Below are positions 23,815 through 31,970 of a stretch of 43,265 nt of DNA, piece after piece. The notes beneath the pieces were generated by a model, which worked only from the letters and a program-made list of their open reading frames with translations, had not been told where the DNA came from and made no database searches. Origin of the DNA: a candidate division SR1 bacterium. GTDB lineage: Bacteria > Patescibacteriota > JACMRA01. A program made the position numbers and the translations under genes. How positions within the stretch are numbered: the stretch's first letter is position 1; every line of letters begins with the position of its first letter. The stretch covers positions 1 through 43,265 of the forward strand of contig JACMQI010000024.1 of the NCBI GenBank assembly GCA_014377045.1. The letters run 5' to 3'.

Positions 23815-24717
23815 ATGATTAAACACGCAATTTTAGGAGGATTCAAAAATCTAGTTCGATCATTTTGGATTTCGGCTACCGCAATTACTGTCCTGACAGT
23901 TAGTTTATCTTCAGTTGCTCTTGTAGCTAGCTTATCAACAGTTGTGGGTTTTACGCTTAGACAGTTTGATAACCAAATCTCAGTACTAGCTTATTTTAGA
24001 GAAGATGTTGACCAGAGCGTTATTGATACTACTATAAAAGAAATCAAAAATTTACCAGACGCTAAAGATGTAAAGCTTGTAACCAAAGACGATGCAAAAA
24101 AAGAATTAGCAAATTCTGAAGCGGGTAAAAAAGCACTCGAAACGATAAAAGAAAATAAAGGTGGCAACCCTTTACTAAACTATCTTAGCATAACACCAAA
24201 CAATACCGAAAGTTATTCTAAAATTATTGACGCATTAAATGCTGATCGATATAAAAGTCTATGGGACGGTCAAATAGAAAATAAAAAAGATTTTATTGGA
24301 AACCTTCAAAAAATATACCACTGGACTAATGTTGGAGGGCTTGCATTAGTGATAGTCTTTGCACTAGTGTCTATACTTGTAATGGCAAATATACTACGAA
24401 TCACAATTTATGGAAGAAAAGATGAAATAGAAATTATGAGACTAGTTGGTGGTACAAATGCCTATATACGCGGTCCTTTTATATTTGAGGGTGCTTTATA
24501 TAACATTATTGCTTCTATAATAGTTGCTATTATTTTTGTACCTAGTATAAGTCTCTTGATTCCATGGGTAGAAAACTATCTGAAAATAAGTACATCACAG
24601 TACACCTCCGCTCTTATATTACAAATGTATTTAAGTATATTAGGCACTATAATACTTGGTACTTTAGTCGGCATCGTGACTGCCTACTTCGCTACCAAAC
24701 GCTATTTGAAACTATAG
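23815..24717 (+). CDS. ftsX: Cell division protein FtsX
   Basis: The 300-residue protein has the FtsX plan: one N-terminal membrane helix (about 14-38), an extracellular domain (about 45-160) with the typical Y-F-R-E-D-V-D-Q and K-D-D-A-K-K-E-L, then three more helices. The conserved cytoplasmic loop I-Y-G-R-K-D-E-I-E-I-M-R-L-V-G-G lies between helices 2 and 3. FtsX works with the ATPase FtsE at the septum to activate peptidoglycan hydrolases. ftsE is usually just upstream but is absent here, the upstream neighbour being pheS. No signal for translational coupling is visible. Confidence 0.92.
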   Translation: MIKHAILGGFKNLVRSFWISATAITVLTVSLSSVALVASLSTVVGFTLRQFDNQISVLAYFREDVDQSVIDTTIKEIKNLPDAKDVKLVTKDDAKKELANSEAGKKALETIKENKGGNPLLNYLSITPNNTESYSKIIDALNADRYKSLWDGQIENKKDFIGNLQKIYHWTNVGGLALVIVFALVSILVMANILRITIYGRKDEIEIMRLVGGTNAYIRGPFIFEGALYNIIASIIVAIIFVPSISLLIPWVENYLKISTSQYTSALILQMYLSILGTIILGTLVGIVTAYFATKRYLKL

Positions 24718-24728
24718 AAATAAAAGTA

Positions 24729-24757
24729 TTGACAGCAGATTTTAACTATGTCATAAC
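24729..24757 (+). promoter_or_regulatory. Promoter of the 24778 small gene
   Basis: TTGACA (24729-24734), a 17-base spacer and CATAAC (24752-24757). The perfect inverted repeat ATTCTT-TAGT-AAGAAT (24764-24779) lies between the promoter and the ATG at 24778 and overlaps the start codon. It could act as an operator or as a hairpin on the start site. Confidence 0.45.
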
Positions 24758-24777
24758 AAAAGTATTCTTTAGTAAGA

Positions 24778-25059
24778 ATGAAGAAATTTACAATGCTAAA
24801 AGCATCATTTAATGAGTCACTATTTCTATCAATGCTTTTAGAAAAGGAATTAGTTCAGTTTACAAAAGAAGCAATACTCTTTTATAATCACCATCGAAGT
24901 GGTAGATATCAAAGTATTATTGAAAATGAATATGTCATTAAGCAAGTTCTAAATGATATTGGAATTCCAACTAAAATAAGAGATCGAGTAGAAGAAGCTT
25001 GTCAAGAATACTACCGACAGTTAATAATGCTTAATTTACTATATCTTACTGAAACTTAA
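24778..25059 (+). CDS. Small helical protein, no family recognised
   Basis: The protein has 93 residues and is predicted to be mostly alpha-helical, with no signal peptide or membrane segment. The C-terminal half is charged (T-K-I-R-D-R-V-E-E-A-C-Q-E-Y-Y-R-Q). It has a promoter of its own and a strong terminator starting at its stop codon, so it is a complete one-gene unit. This argues that it is real despite its size. An internal ATG at codon 6 is a possible alternative start. Function unknown. Confidence 0.6.
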   Translation: MKKFTMLKASFNESLFLSMLLEKELVQFTKEAILFYNHHRSGRYQSIIENEYVIKQVLNDIGIPTKIRDRVEEACQEYYRQLIMLNLLYLTET

Positions 25060-25114
25060 TTACCAAGCTATACTGACATCAACAAGTGTTTAGTATAGTT
25101 ATGGTAATTTTTTT
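25058..25114 (+). terminator. Strong rho-independent terminator after the 24778 gene
   Basis: Two stacked stems, AATTACC (25058-25064) with GGTAATT (25103-25109) and CTATACT (25068-25074) with AGTATAG (25092-25098), are followed by a T-run (25108-25114). The hairpin begins within the TAA stop codon of the gene. Confidence 0.8.
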
Positions 25115-25130
25115 GTCATACAGCTGTTCC

Positions 25131-25159
25131 TTGACCAGGCTTTGAAAATAAAATAAAAT
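25131..25159 (+). promoter_or_regulatory. Promoter of the pilB-like gene
   Basis: TTGACC (25131-25136), a 17-base spacer and TAAAAT (25154-25159). The expected leader is about 15 bases before the ATG at 25181. Confidence 0.6.
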
Positions 25160-25180
25160 AGTACTAAATCAAAATTTATT

Positions 25181-26899
25181 ATGGCAACTTCTCTTAATCC
25201 TGCACTTTCTGAAAGAGATCCAGATTCTGTAAATCTTAGTATTATTTCAACATCTAAAAAACTCAGAATACAGCGTATAAAAAGTGATTTAGACCATGCC
25301 TTTATCGAAGCAGACACCAAAGAAACTGCGGTATATTTGAGTTTACCATATATTGATTTGTATGGATTTCCTATAGACACGGGTTATTTGGCGTTAATTC
25401 GGAAAGCAGATGCTATAAAATATCACTTAGGAGTGTTCAACATTGTAGGAACAGAAGCCGAGGTAGCAACTCCACAGCCTAATTTTCCAGGTCAAAAAAT
25501 AGTTTTAGATAGGTTGAAACGAGCTGGCTATAAAACAAAAATGTATTTTGTTTCGAATCTTAGTTTTAGTAAACTTATTAAGACATATGATTCAGTGCTT
25601 GTACCTGAAATAATTAATGACAATATTGACCTACATGAAGATCTATTTACTAAATTTAATACAGATAATTTTAGCCTTGTAGATACCGAAAAAACTTTGA
25701 CCTCCCTATCTCTATCTAATATAGTAGACGCAATTTTAGCTATTGCACTAAATTTTGATGCTTCAGATATTCACTTTGAACCAGAAAAAGAAAGTTACAA
25801 TATCAGATTTAGACTTGATGGTGTGCTTCATACCATTGCTAGACTTCCTGCAGAAAGACGTAAGCCTATTGAATCAAGACTAAAACTTATTTCGGGCTTA
25901 AAACTAAATGTAGATAATATACCTCAAGACGGCCGTTTTAGTTTTCATGCTCACGATAAAGATGTAGATGTGCGTGTATCTATGCTTCCTTCAAATTATG
26001 GATATTCTGTAGTTATGCGTTTACTTGGTACAGGTAGTATCAGCTTGGTACTTAAAGACCTTGGTTTTAGTGGACTCGCAAAAGCTCGAGTGGACGCAGC
26101 AATTGAAAGGCCGCAAGGATTAATCTTAACCACTGGTCCCACAGGTAGCGGTAAAACTACAACACTATATACATTTTTAAATAGTATGAATGACGGTGAA
26201 GGTAAAATCATCACACTTGAAGATCCTATCGAATACAAATTACCTGGTATCTCTCAAACTCAAATCGACGCTAATGCAGGATATACTTTCGCTTCAGGGC
26301 TGAGATCTATATTAAGGCAAGATCCAGATTTGGTTATGGTGGGAGAAATACGTGACGGCGAGACTGCAGAAATTGCTGTTCAAGCTTCACTAACTGGACA
26401 CCAAGTACTATCGACTATTCATACAAATGATGCCGCAGGTGCAATACCTCGTCTCATGGAAATGGGTATTAAGGGATTTTTACTTGCTGATTCTTTACAG
26501 GCAGTTATCGGACAGCGACTAGTTAGAAAGCTTTGTATATACTGTAAAACAGTTGCAATACTAGACGATAACGAAAAAAAGATTGTTATTAAGTCACTTT
26601 CAACACTTCCAAAAATAGCAAATATCACACTACCAGAAGAGCTAACATTTTATACAGCTCCAGGATGCGAAAAATGCGAAAGAATGGGATACAAAGGCCG
26701 TATTGGTTGCTATGAAATATTGACTATGACAGATGGATTAAAATCCTTAGTTTCAGAGCAATATCCAAGTATAGTACAAGTGCGTCAAACTGCAATAAAT
26801 GATGGTATGGTAACTATGTTTCAAGATGGTGTTCTTAAAGCTCTAGAAGGTATCACTGATATCAAAGAACTTATTAGGAATATCGATAGTGGATCGTAA
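25181..26899 (+). CDS. pilB: Type IV pilus assembly / type II secretion ATPase, PilB/GspE family
   Basis: A hexameric ATPase that drives pilin polymerisation at the inner membrane. The 572-residue protein has an N-terminal regulatory domain of the T2SSE_N type (about 50-170, including Y-L-S-L-P-Y-I-D-L-Y-G), then the core. Visible are D-A-S-D-I-H-F-E-P, the Walker A box G-P-T-G-S-G-K-T (319-326), the Asp box E-D-P-I-E-Y, Walker B (D-L-V-M-V-G-E-I-R-D) and the His box (T-G-H-Q-V-L-S-T-I-H-T-N-D). The zinc-binding pairs C-I-Y-C and C-E-K-C follow. All catalytic motifs are intact. No pilC, pilT or prepilin gene is adjacent, so the partner genes must lie elsewhere. It stands in its own transcription unit and converges on holB with a 21-base gap. 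Confidence 0.93.
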   Translation: MATSLNPALSERDPDSVNLSIISTSKKLRIQRIKSDLDHAFIEADTKETAVYLSLPYIDLYGFPIDTGYLALIRKADAIKYHLGVFNIVGTEAEVATPQPNFPGQKIVLDRLKRAGYKTKMYFVSNLSFSKLIKTYDSVLVPEIINDNIDLHEDLFTKFNTDNFSLVDTEKTLTSLSLSNIVDAILAIALNFDASDIHFEPEKESYNIRFRLDGVLHTIARLPAERRKPIESRLKLISGLKLNVDNIPQDGRFSFHAHDKDVDVRVSMLPSNYGYSVVMRLLGTGSISLVLKDLGFSGLAKARVDAAIERPQGLILTTGPTGSGKTTTLYTFLNSMNDGEGKIITLEDPIEYKLPGISQTQIDANAGYTFASGLRSILRQDPDLVMVGEIRDGETAEIAVQASLTGHQVLSTIHTNDAAGAIPRLMEMGIKGFLLADSLQAVIGQRLVRKLCIYCKTVAILDDNEKKIVIKSLSTLPKIANITLPEELTFYTAPGCEKCERMGYKGRIGCYEILTMTDGLKSLVSEQYPSIVQVRQTAINDGMVTMFQDGVLKALEGITDIKELIRNIDSGS

Positions 26900-26920
26900 A
26901 TCTACAAATAAATTAATATT

Positions 26921-27655
26921 TTATAAGCTCAAATTAGCAAATACAAACTTTTTTAGTGAGTTTTCGTTATTTAATTTTTGTGATTCTAGGAGTTTTTTGA
27001 TACCCAGACCTATTGATTCTTGCGGTCTTTGTTTGTAATATTCAGTTAAATAAGCTCCTACTTGCCATAGCCAAAAATCGATTTCTTCTCGCTCCAGTTT
27101 AGAAAAATCTTTTATTTCATTATAATCAAATTTAGAAAGCATAATTTTTTGGGCTGATTCCCCTGGTGAAGGTAGTTTTTTCTTTACTTTTTCACTCAAA
27201 GACATGTCTAATATTTTGATTACCTGATTGTTTGGAATAAGATATAGTTGAGAGCGTGATAAAATTGTTGGTAGTATCTCTTGATGATTATGAGCAAAAA
27301 GTACTATAAACAAGTTATATGGTGGCTCTTCTAATATCCTTAACATTCCTTCTTGAAGCTGAGTTGAATATTGGTTGAGGTTACCTAAAAAAACTACGGT
27401 TGGGAACTTATATGACTTGTACAAAGATAAAATTGTATCACGGTAGTCGCTTTTACTACTAAAGTTCATTAATATTACTTGTTGAGTATTTATCAGACTA
27501 TCAAATTTTTTGTCCAGAACATTTTGGGCAACAAGTGTTATGTCCTTACCAGCTAACTGAAATGTACTGTGTTCATAAAAACAATAAACTATTTGGCGTT
27601 GTAAAATGTCTTTATTTACATGCGTTTGAGTTAAATATATATGCGAATTTATCAT
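26921..27655 (-). CDS. holB: DNA polymerase III delta-prime subunit-like protein
   Basis: The protein has 244 residues. The central block L-Q-E-G-M-L-R-I-L-E-E-P-P, then F-I-V-L-F-A-H-N and I-L-P-T-I-L-S-R-S-Q is the delta-prime/gamma clamp-loader signature. The nucleotide-binding P-loop and zinc module of DnaX are absent, as expected for delta-prime; compared with E. coli HolB (334 residues) it is short, mainly at both ends. The clamp loader places the sliding clamp on primed DNA. The ATG at 27655 overlaps the TGA stop of fmt (ATGA), so translation is probably coupled. Last gene of the three-gene minus-strand operon. Confidence 0.8.
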   Translation of the reverse strand: MINSHIYLTQTHVNKDILQRQIVYCFYEHSTFQLAGKDITLVAQNVLDKKFDSLINTQQVILMNFSSKSDYRDTILSLYKSYKFPTVVFLGNLNQYSTQLQEGMLRILEEPPYNLFIVLFAHNHQEILPTILSRSQLYLIPNNQVIKILDMSLSEKVKKKLPSPGESAQKIMLSKFDYNEIKDFSKLEREEIDFWLWQVGAYLTEYYKQRPQESIGLGIKKLLESQKLNNENSLKKFVFANLSL

Positions 27656-28809
27656 GCTATCGCTTCTTCCTTAGATTCAAATATAAAGCCCTTAAAATCA
27701 ATACTTTTTCCACTCACCAAACATATTTTTTCCACCTCTACATACCCTTCTTTACATTTTAGATATACTTTTTGGCCCTTTAGATGGTTTAAAACATACC
27801 ATTCGTCTTGTTCTCCCAGCCCCTTAGATTTTGATACACAGTGGGAAAACTCACCTTGAGAGATACAGCCTTTGACCAAGATTAGCTTGACTTCTTGATT
27901 AAAATAAGCTGATTTATACCAAGTTCCAGGATAATACGAGTACGCCCTATAGTGATTATAGACTTGTTTTGCAGTATGTGTTGCCAGGTTTACCATCCTA
28001 TCTTCTTTATGAATGAGCGATGTCTTAGTAGACTGTCCATAATCCTGCCTTTTAGCTACAAACATACCATTATCTACATCTTTTCCTTCAGATTTCATAC
28101 CCTCTAATACCCGCAGTGCAGCAACAATAGCCCATGTTTTTTCGCCTAGATCGCCCATTTGACTCGCTAACTCATCAAAAGTAGTGTCTTTGTCGAGATC
28201 CACTTGTAACTGCATATATATATCACCTGCGTCCATGTATTCATTCATATCTATCCAGGATAACGCTGTATCAGGATCATCATTTATCAGGCATGTTTGC
28301 ATGGGTGTCGATCCTCTATAAAGCGGAAGCTTTGAGGGATGCCAGTTTAAAAAACCATAACGAGAAGTAGCAAGGACATCGTTAGAAAGTAGCTGCCCAA
28401 ACGAAGCCACGATAGCAATATCAAGATTTGAGGCGATCTTATCAAATATTTCTAATTCATCATTTATCTTAAAAGGCGTATAAAGCGGTAAACTTGCTTC
28501 GCGTGCGTAGTTAGCAATCACGTTGCTTACAGTCTTACCTCTTATTTCCTTATCTGATTGAGTAACTACACAAGTTAAATTGATTTTTTTTTGAAGCACA
28601 CTTTGGTCAAATATCGACTCTTCTAATTCTAAAAGACTATTAGGCAAAATATCTATAAAGTTTTCCTTGCTTTCTAAGAGACTCGTCCACTGTTTTTTGG
28701 CTAGCTCCCCAAGCATACTTCTACTATGTAGTTGTATATCTTTTAAAATCGGTAAAACAAAAGTTGATGATCCAAAAAAGGCTATATTAAAAGTATTCTT
28801 AAGTGTCAT
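27652..28809 (-). CDS. fmt: Methionyl-tRNA formyltransferase
   Basis: Formylates initiator Met-tRNA with 10-formyl-tetrahydrofolate. The N-terminal Rossmann domain starts N-I-A-F-F-G-S-S. The active-site block L-N-W-H-P-S-K-L-P-L-Y-R-G carries the catalytic Asn and His, and M-D-A-G-D-I-Y the Asp. A C-terminal domain follows (about 270-380). At 385 residues it is about 70 longer than the E. coli enzyme (315). Most of the excess is a charged, helical insertion at about 25-77, between the first strand and L-T-C-V-V-T-Q-S-D. It ends in TGA, showing that UGA is a stop in this genome. It follows the 28848 gene after 38 bases. Confidence 0.92.
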   Translation of the reverse strand: MTLKNTFNIAFFGSSTFVLPILKDIQLHSRSMLGELAKKQWTSLLESKENFIDILPNSLLELEESIFDQSVLQKKINLTCVVTQSDKEIRGKTVSNVIANYAREASLPLYTPFKINDELEIFDKIASNLDIAIVASFGQLLSNDVLATSRYGFLNWHPSKLPLYRGSTPMQTCLINDDPDTALSWIDMNEYMDAGDIYMQLQVDLDKDTTFDELASQMGDLGEKTWAIVAALRVLEGMKSEGKDVDNGMFVAKRQDYGQSTKTSLIHKEDRMVNLATHTAKQVYNHYRAYSYYPGTWYKSAYFNQEVKLILVKGCISQGEFSHCVSKSKGLGEQDEWYVLNHLKGQKVYLKCKEGYVEVEKICLVSGKSIDFKGFIFESKEEAIA

Positions 28810-28847
28810 ATATGAAAATTTATGCTAAAGTTTATGAATAGAATTTT

Positions 28848-29879
28848 TTATTTCGTCAACTCAAAACGAAGATCAGAAAGTTTCTTTGAACCTTTGATCC
28901 AAAACCAGCTATGTGGACGTATCGAATCATCACTAAAAAAACCCTCTAAGTCATTAGCAGTGTCAACCGCTTTAAATGTATGATTATCATATCTAATGTA
29001 TGCAATAACCCCGTCCTTCTTAGCAAAACCCTGCTCATCACATTTAAGCCACTCGCTCCCTACTAAATATATTTCTTCTAAAAAGTCATTATATTTTTTT
29101 CTCAATGACACAAGTCTTTCTAAGATTTCATTGTATTCGGTTATCGAAATATCATTCAGATCGCTCATTTCTTCTAGTATTATAGTATGTTTAGGTGGTA
29201 TAACCATATTATTTTCGTACTCTGGACTATCAAAATTAGCATGAGAGTATATATTTACGATTTCTTCAAAGGTGTCCAAAAAACACTGAAGTGAAATAAA
29301 ATCTGTGCCAATAGTATTGTCGATAACAGTGATGTCTACCTTACCTTTTACAATATCGAAAGTATGCGGTGGCAAGTCTATTTTTCCCACTATATCCTGT
29401 ATACTGACCTTATTTAAATCATATTTTGATTGTAGTTTTTCTAGCATAGAGACTATTTTAGCAGATGACTTAGGCCATAAATACTGATCATCAAAGGTAT
29501 ATTTATTCATAGCAGTGAGCAAAAATTTTGGGCCCCGAGCTACTTCTACTTCCATTTCTAAGCTACTGGTATCAGTTTCGCCGATCAATACAGTATTTTT
29601 TTGCTTAATAGATTCAAAAAGTAATCTAATTTTATTAGTATTATTAATCGTAAATACACTCCAGCCATTTGCTTTAAAAAGCTTTTTTATAAATAATATT
29701 TCGATATTTTTTTCTTTTAATCTTGAAAGCCGAACGATTGGAAGCTCAGACTGAAATTTTCTATAATAATCCTTTTGCAACTTTGAAATAAAAATCTGAG
29801 CAACTATATTAGTGAATTTATTTGAAGTTAGTACTTTAAACATATCTGAACAATGAAGCCAAAAAATTATCTTGTCCAT
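28848..29879 (-). CDS. Hypothetical protein, first gene of the fmt-holB operon
   Basis: The protein has up to 343 residues, with an N-terminal basic helical region, a central segment with T-V-L-I-G-E-T-D-T-S-S-L-E and a helical stretch (about 230-270). The C-terminal part has aromatic residues (H-S-W-F-W-I-K-G-S-K-K-L). No signal peptide, no membrane helix and no motif that I can assign. The ATG at 29879 lies one base beyond the T-run of a terminator-like hairpin. The next in-frame ATG, at 29843 (M-F-K-V-L-T-S-N-K-F), is a reasonable alternative start. Co-directional with fmt and holB, so a housekeeping role is possible but unproven. Confidence 0.6.
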   Translation of the reverse strand: MDKIIFWLHCSDMFKVLTSNKFTNIVAQIFISKLQKDYYRKFQSELPIVRLSRLKEKNIEILFIKKLFKANGWSVFTINNTNKIRLLFESIKQKNTVLIGETDTSSLEMEVEVARGPKFLLTAMNKYTFDDQYLWPKSSAKIVSMLEKLQSKYDLNKVSIQDIVGKIDLPPHTFDIVKGKVDITVIDNTIGTDFISLQCFLDTFEEIVNIYSHANFDSPEYENNMVIPPKHTIILEEMSDLNDISITEYNEILERLVSLRKKYNDFLEEIYLVGSEWLKCDEQGFAKKDGVIAYIRYDNHTFKAVDTANDLEGFFSDDSIRPHSWFWIKGSKKLSDLRFELTK

Positions 29880-29880
29880 G

Positions 29881-29907
29881 AAAAAAAGAACTATATCTCA
29901 AGTTCTT
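29881..29907 (-). terminator. Rho-independent terminator directly before the start of the 28848-29879 gene
   Basis: On the minus strand AAGAACT (29907-29901), an 8-base loop and AGTTCTT (29892-29886) are followed by T to 29881. It would end transcripts from the dead DUF1543 gene. Because the next gene starts at 29879, it could also act as an attenuator or simply mask that start. Confidence 0.65.
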
Positions 29908-30054
29908 AGTAATTAAATTTCCTAAAATGGAATATAACAGTCTACTAGTTCGCTTAGCTTTCCAGTAAACGTTAGCGTAATAACAATTTTATAATTAGCT
30001 TAAATCACGGTAAGGTTAATTATGTCGTAAACATGTAACTTAAGTAAATTATAA

Positions 30055-30389
30055 CTAGCTCTGACTTAGCTCGACTTTTGACTTCGCTACAAAAAATCCA
30101 CTTCGATGATGTTCAAGAAAATCTTCAGGGTGAGAAGCTCCCAAGATGACAAAATATAATTTGGAACAATTTTATGCATCTTGAGTTACGATATCATCAG
30201 ATACACTTATCTGAAAACCATCTATGTACTCAACTTTTACATAAGCATCAATGTAAAGCTCTTCTTACATTATTCAAAACAATCTTGCACCATTTCACCA
30301 ACTGCAAAAACTACAACATGAACTTCGATATTTGCTTTATCATGTTTACCACCGAGATAAAAAGCGTAAAATCCATCTGTTTCACTTTA
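30055..30389 (-). pseudogene. Broken DUF1543-family gene
   Basis: One frame reads D-G-F-Y-A-F-Y-L-G-G-K-H-D-K-A-N-I-E-V-H, then V-V-V-F-A-V-G-E-M-V-Q-D-C-F-E, then a stop. A second frame continues with E-L-Y-I-D-A-Y-V-K-V-E-Y-I-D-G-F-Q-I-S and, after an in-frame TAA, with K-L-Y-F-V-I-L-G-A-S-H-P-E-D-F-L-E-H-H-R. The Y-L-G-G-x-x-x-x-A-N-I-E-x-H pattern and the second, similar half match my memory of DUF1543 proteins. At least one frameshift, one nonsense codon and a missing start make it non-functional. It is followed by a terminator at 29881-29907. The plus-strand open frame at 30174-30446 is its shadow. Confidence 0.75.
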
Positions 30390-30464
30390 ATAAAAAACGA
30401 ACTGCTATGCAACTTTGATCAATTTGATGGATTTGCCAAGCATTAATCAAAGGTAAAGAATATC

Positions 30465-30495
30465 TTGACACACATTTTATAATTGATCATATTAT
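30465..30495 (+). promoter_or_regulatory. Promoter of the aldo/keto reductase-trmB pair, leaderless spacing
   Basis: TTGACA (30465-30470), a 19-base spacer and TATTAT (30490-30495). Only 5 bases separate the -10 box from the ATG at 30501. It overlaps the upstream TTG (30483) that would otherwise extend the gene, so 30501 is the real start. Confidence 0.6.
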
Positions 30496-30500
30496 ACCTC

Positions 30501-31313
30501 ATGACTACACAATTTTACGATAATACAAAAATACCACAGTTAGGTTTAGGTACTTGGCAGCTTACTGGAGAAGTAGGTTATCAGGCAACTAAAGACGCAT
30601 TGGAAATCGGTTATCGGCATATCGATACAGCCCATATTTATGGTAATCATGGTGAAGTTGGTGAAGCTATCAAAGATTCTGGTTTAGATCGAAGTGAGCT
30701 GTTTATTACAAGCAAGCTTTGGCTAGATGAAATGTCTGAAGAGGATGTTAAGCCTGCCCTTTTGCGTGCTTTAAAAGAGTTACAAATAGACTATATCGAT
30801 CTTTATATTATACACTGGCCAAACCAAACAGTGCCAGTAAAATCAACACTTGCAGCACTAGCAAGTCTAAAAAAAGAAGGATTAACCAAGCACTTTGGAG
30901 TATCTAATTTTACGATAAACCATTTAAAGAACACTTTGAAAATAACTCAAGAAATAGACACAAATCAAGTAGAGTTTCACCCAAGTTTAAATCAAAAAGA
31001 ACTATTGGAATTTTGTAATTTAAACAAAATTAAATTGACTGCGTACTCACCTATTGGTCACGGTAAAGACTTAGATATTCCACTTATAATAGAAATGGCA
31101 AAAGAGTATAATAAAACTCCAGCCCAAATCTGCATCAACTGGTGCCTGCAAAAAGGCTTGGTAACAATACCAAAAGCATCGAGCAGAACTAGACTTCAAG
31201 AAAATTTTGATGCACAGTTATTTACTTTATCTCCACAAGATATAGTATTGATAGACGATCTAAATCTTAACAATCGATATATAAATCCAAGCTTTGCAGA
31301 ATTTGAGTACTAG
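30501..31313 (+). CDS. Aldo/keto reductase
   Basis: NADPH-dependent reductase of aldehydes and ketones with a TIM-barrel fold. The protein has 270 residues from the ATG at 30501, beginning M-T-T-Q-F-Y and running into I-P-Q-L-G-L-G-T-W. The catalytic tetrad of the family is complete: D42 and Y47 in Y-R-H-I-D-T-A-H-I-Y, K72 in I-T-S-K-L-W and H105 in Y-I-I-H-W-P. The cofactor-binding end I-P-K-A-S-S-x-x-R-L-Q-E-N is present. It is closest in style to the 2,5-diketo-gluconate/methylglyoxal reductase (AKR5-type) group, but the substrate cannot be told. Its TAG stop directly abuts the ATG of trmB. Confidence 0.92.
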   Translation: MTTQFYDNTKIPQLGLGTWQLTGEVGYQATKDALEIGYRHIDTAHIYGNHGEVGEAIKDSGLDRSELFITSKLWLDEMSEEDVKPALLRALKELQIDYIDLYIIHWPNQTVPVKSTLAALASLKKEGLTKHFGVSNFTINHLKNTLKITQEIDTNQVEFHPSLNQKELLEFCNLNKIKLTAYSPIGHGKDLDIPLIIEMAKEYNKTPAQICINWCLQKGLVTIPKASSRTRLQENFDAQLFTLSPQDIVLIDDLNLNNRYINPSFAEFEY

Positions 31314-31970
31314 ATGTCTAGAAGCAAGTTAAAAAAGTTTCAAGAAATAACAACAAGAAAAAATGTAATTGAAGTAGTCTATCCAAATAAGCAAAACATT
31401 AGTATCGATTGGCAAGCTCATTTTGGCAACAAAAATCCTATTATTTTAGAGTTAGCTTGTGGAAATGGAGAATATACCAATGGCCTTGCAGCATTAAATC
31501 TTGATAAAAACTATATTGGTATAGATATTAAAGGTGAGCGTATTTGGCAGGCTTCTACCGATTCAATAACTAACAACCTCACTAATGCTGCTTTTTTTAG
31601 ATGTCAGATTGATCACCTTGCAGATTACTTTGAGCCTAATTCAGTTAGCGAAATTTGGATTATTCACCCTGATCCATTTTTAAGAGAAAGTGATACAAAA
31701 AAGCGACTTACTTCTAGGAAATTTCTCAATATTTATCGCCAGTTTTGTAGACCAAATAGCATAGTTTACCTCAAAACAGATAGCCAAGAACTTTTCGATT
31801 TTACCTTAAAAATATTAATCAGTGAAAATATCACACCAATTGTAGCGGTCAACGACTTGTATAAATCACATTTTCTTACAGATCATCACTTAATTATAAC
31901 TAGGTTTGAAAGAAAAGCACTAAATAATGGTGGTAAAATATACTATATCAAATTTTCACTTAAATCCTAA
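31314..31970 (+). CDS. trmB: tRNA (guanine-N7)-methyltransferase
   Basis: Makes m7G46 in the variable loop of tRNAs with S-adenosylmethionine. The 218-residue protein has the SAM-binding L-E-L-A-C-G-N-G-E-Y, the family block Y-I-G-I-D-I-K-G-E-R-I-W, W-I-I-H-P-D-P-F (F-P-D-P-W in many members), K-K-R-L-T-S-R-K-F-L and L-K-T-D-S. It lacks the long N-terminal extension of the E. coli protein, as do many small-genome versions. It starts at the base after the aldo/keto reductase stop and ends 4 bases into the convergent TMEM175-like gene. Confidence 0.9.
   Translation: MSRSKLKKFQEITTRKNVIEVVYPNKQNISIDWQAHFGNKNPIILELACGNGEYTNGLAALNLDKNYIGIDIKGERIWQASTDSITNNLTNAAFFRCQIDHLADYFEPNSVSEIWIIHPDPFLRESDTKKRLTSRKFLNIYRQFCRPNSIVYLKTDSQELFDFTLKILISENITPIVAVNDLYKSHFLTDHHLIITRFERKALNNGGKIYYIKFSLKS

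Noticed and set aside
24564-24812. 82-codon plus-strand frame overlapping the end of ftsX
   Set aside because: Out-of-frame shadow; its C-terminal part crosses the promoter of the next gene.
27652-27655. Alternative genetic code with UGA as Gly (SR1/Gracilibacteria type)
   Set aside because: fmt ends at a TGA exactly where the family ends, and the next gene starts there; no gene needs UGA readthrough.
30174-30446. Plus-strand 90-codon open frame
   Set aside because: His/Leu-rich reverse image of the DUF1543 pseudogene on the other strand.
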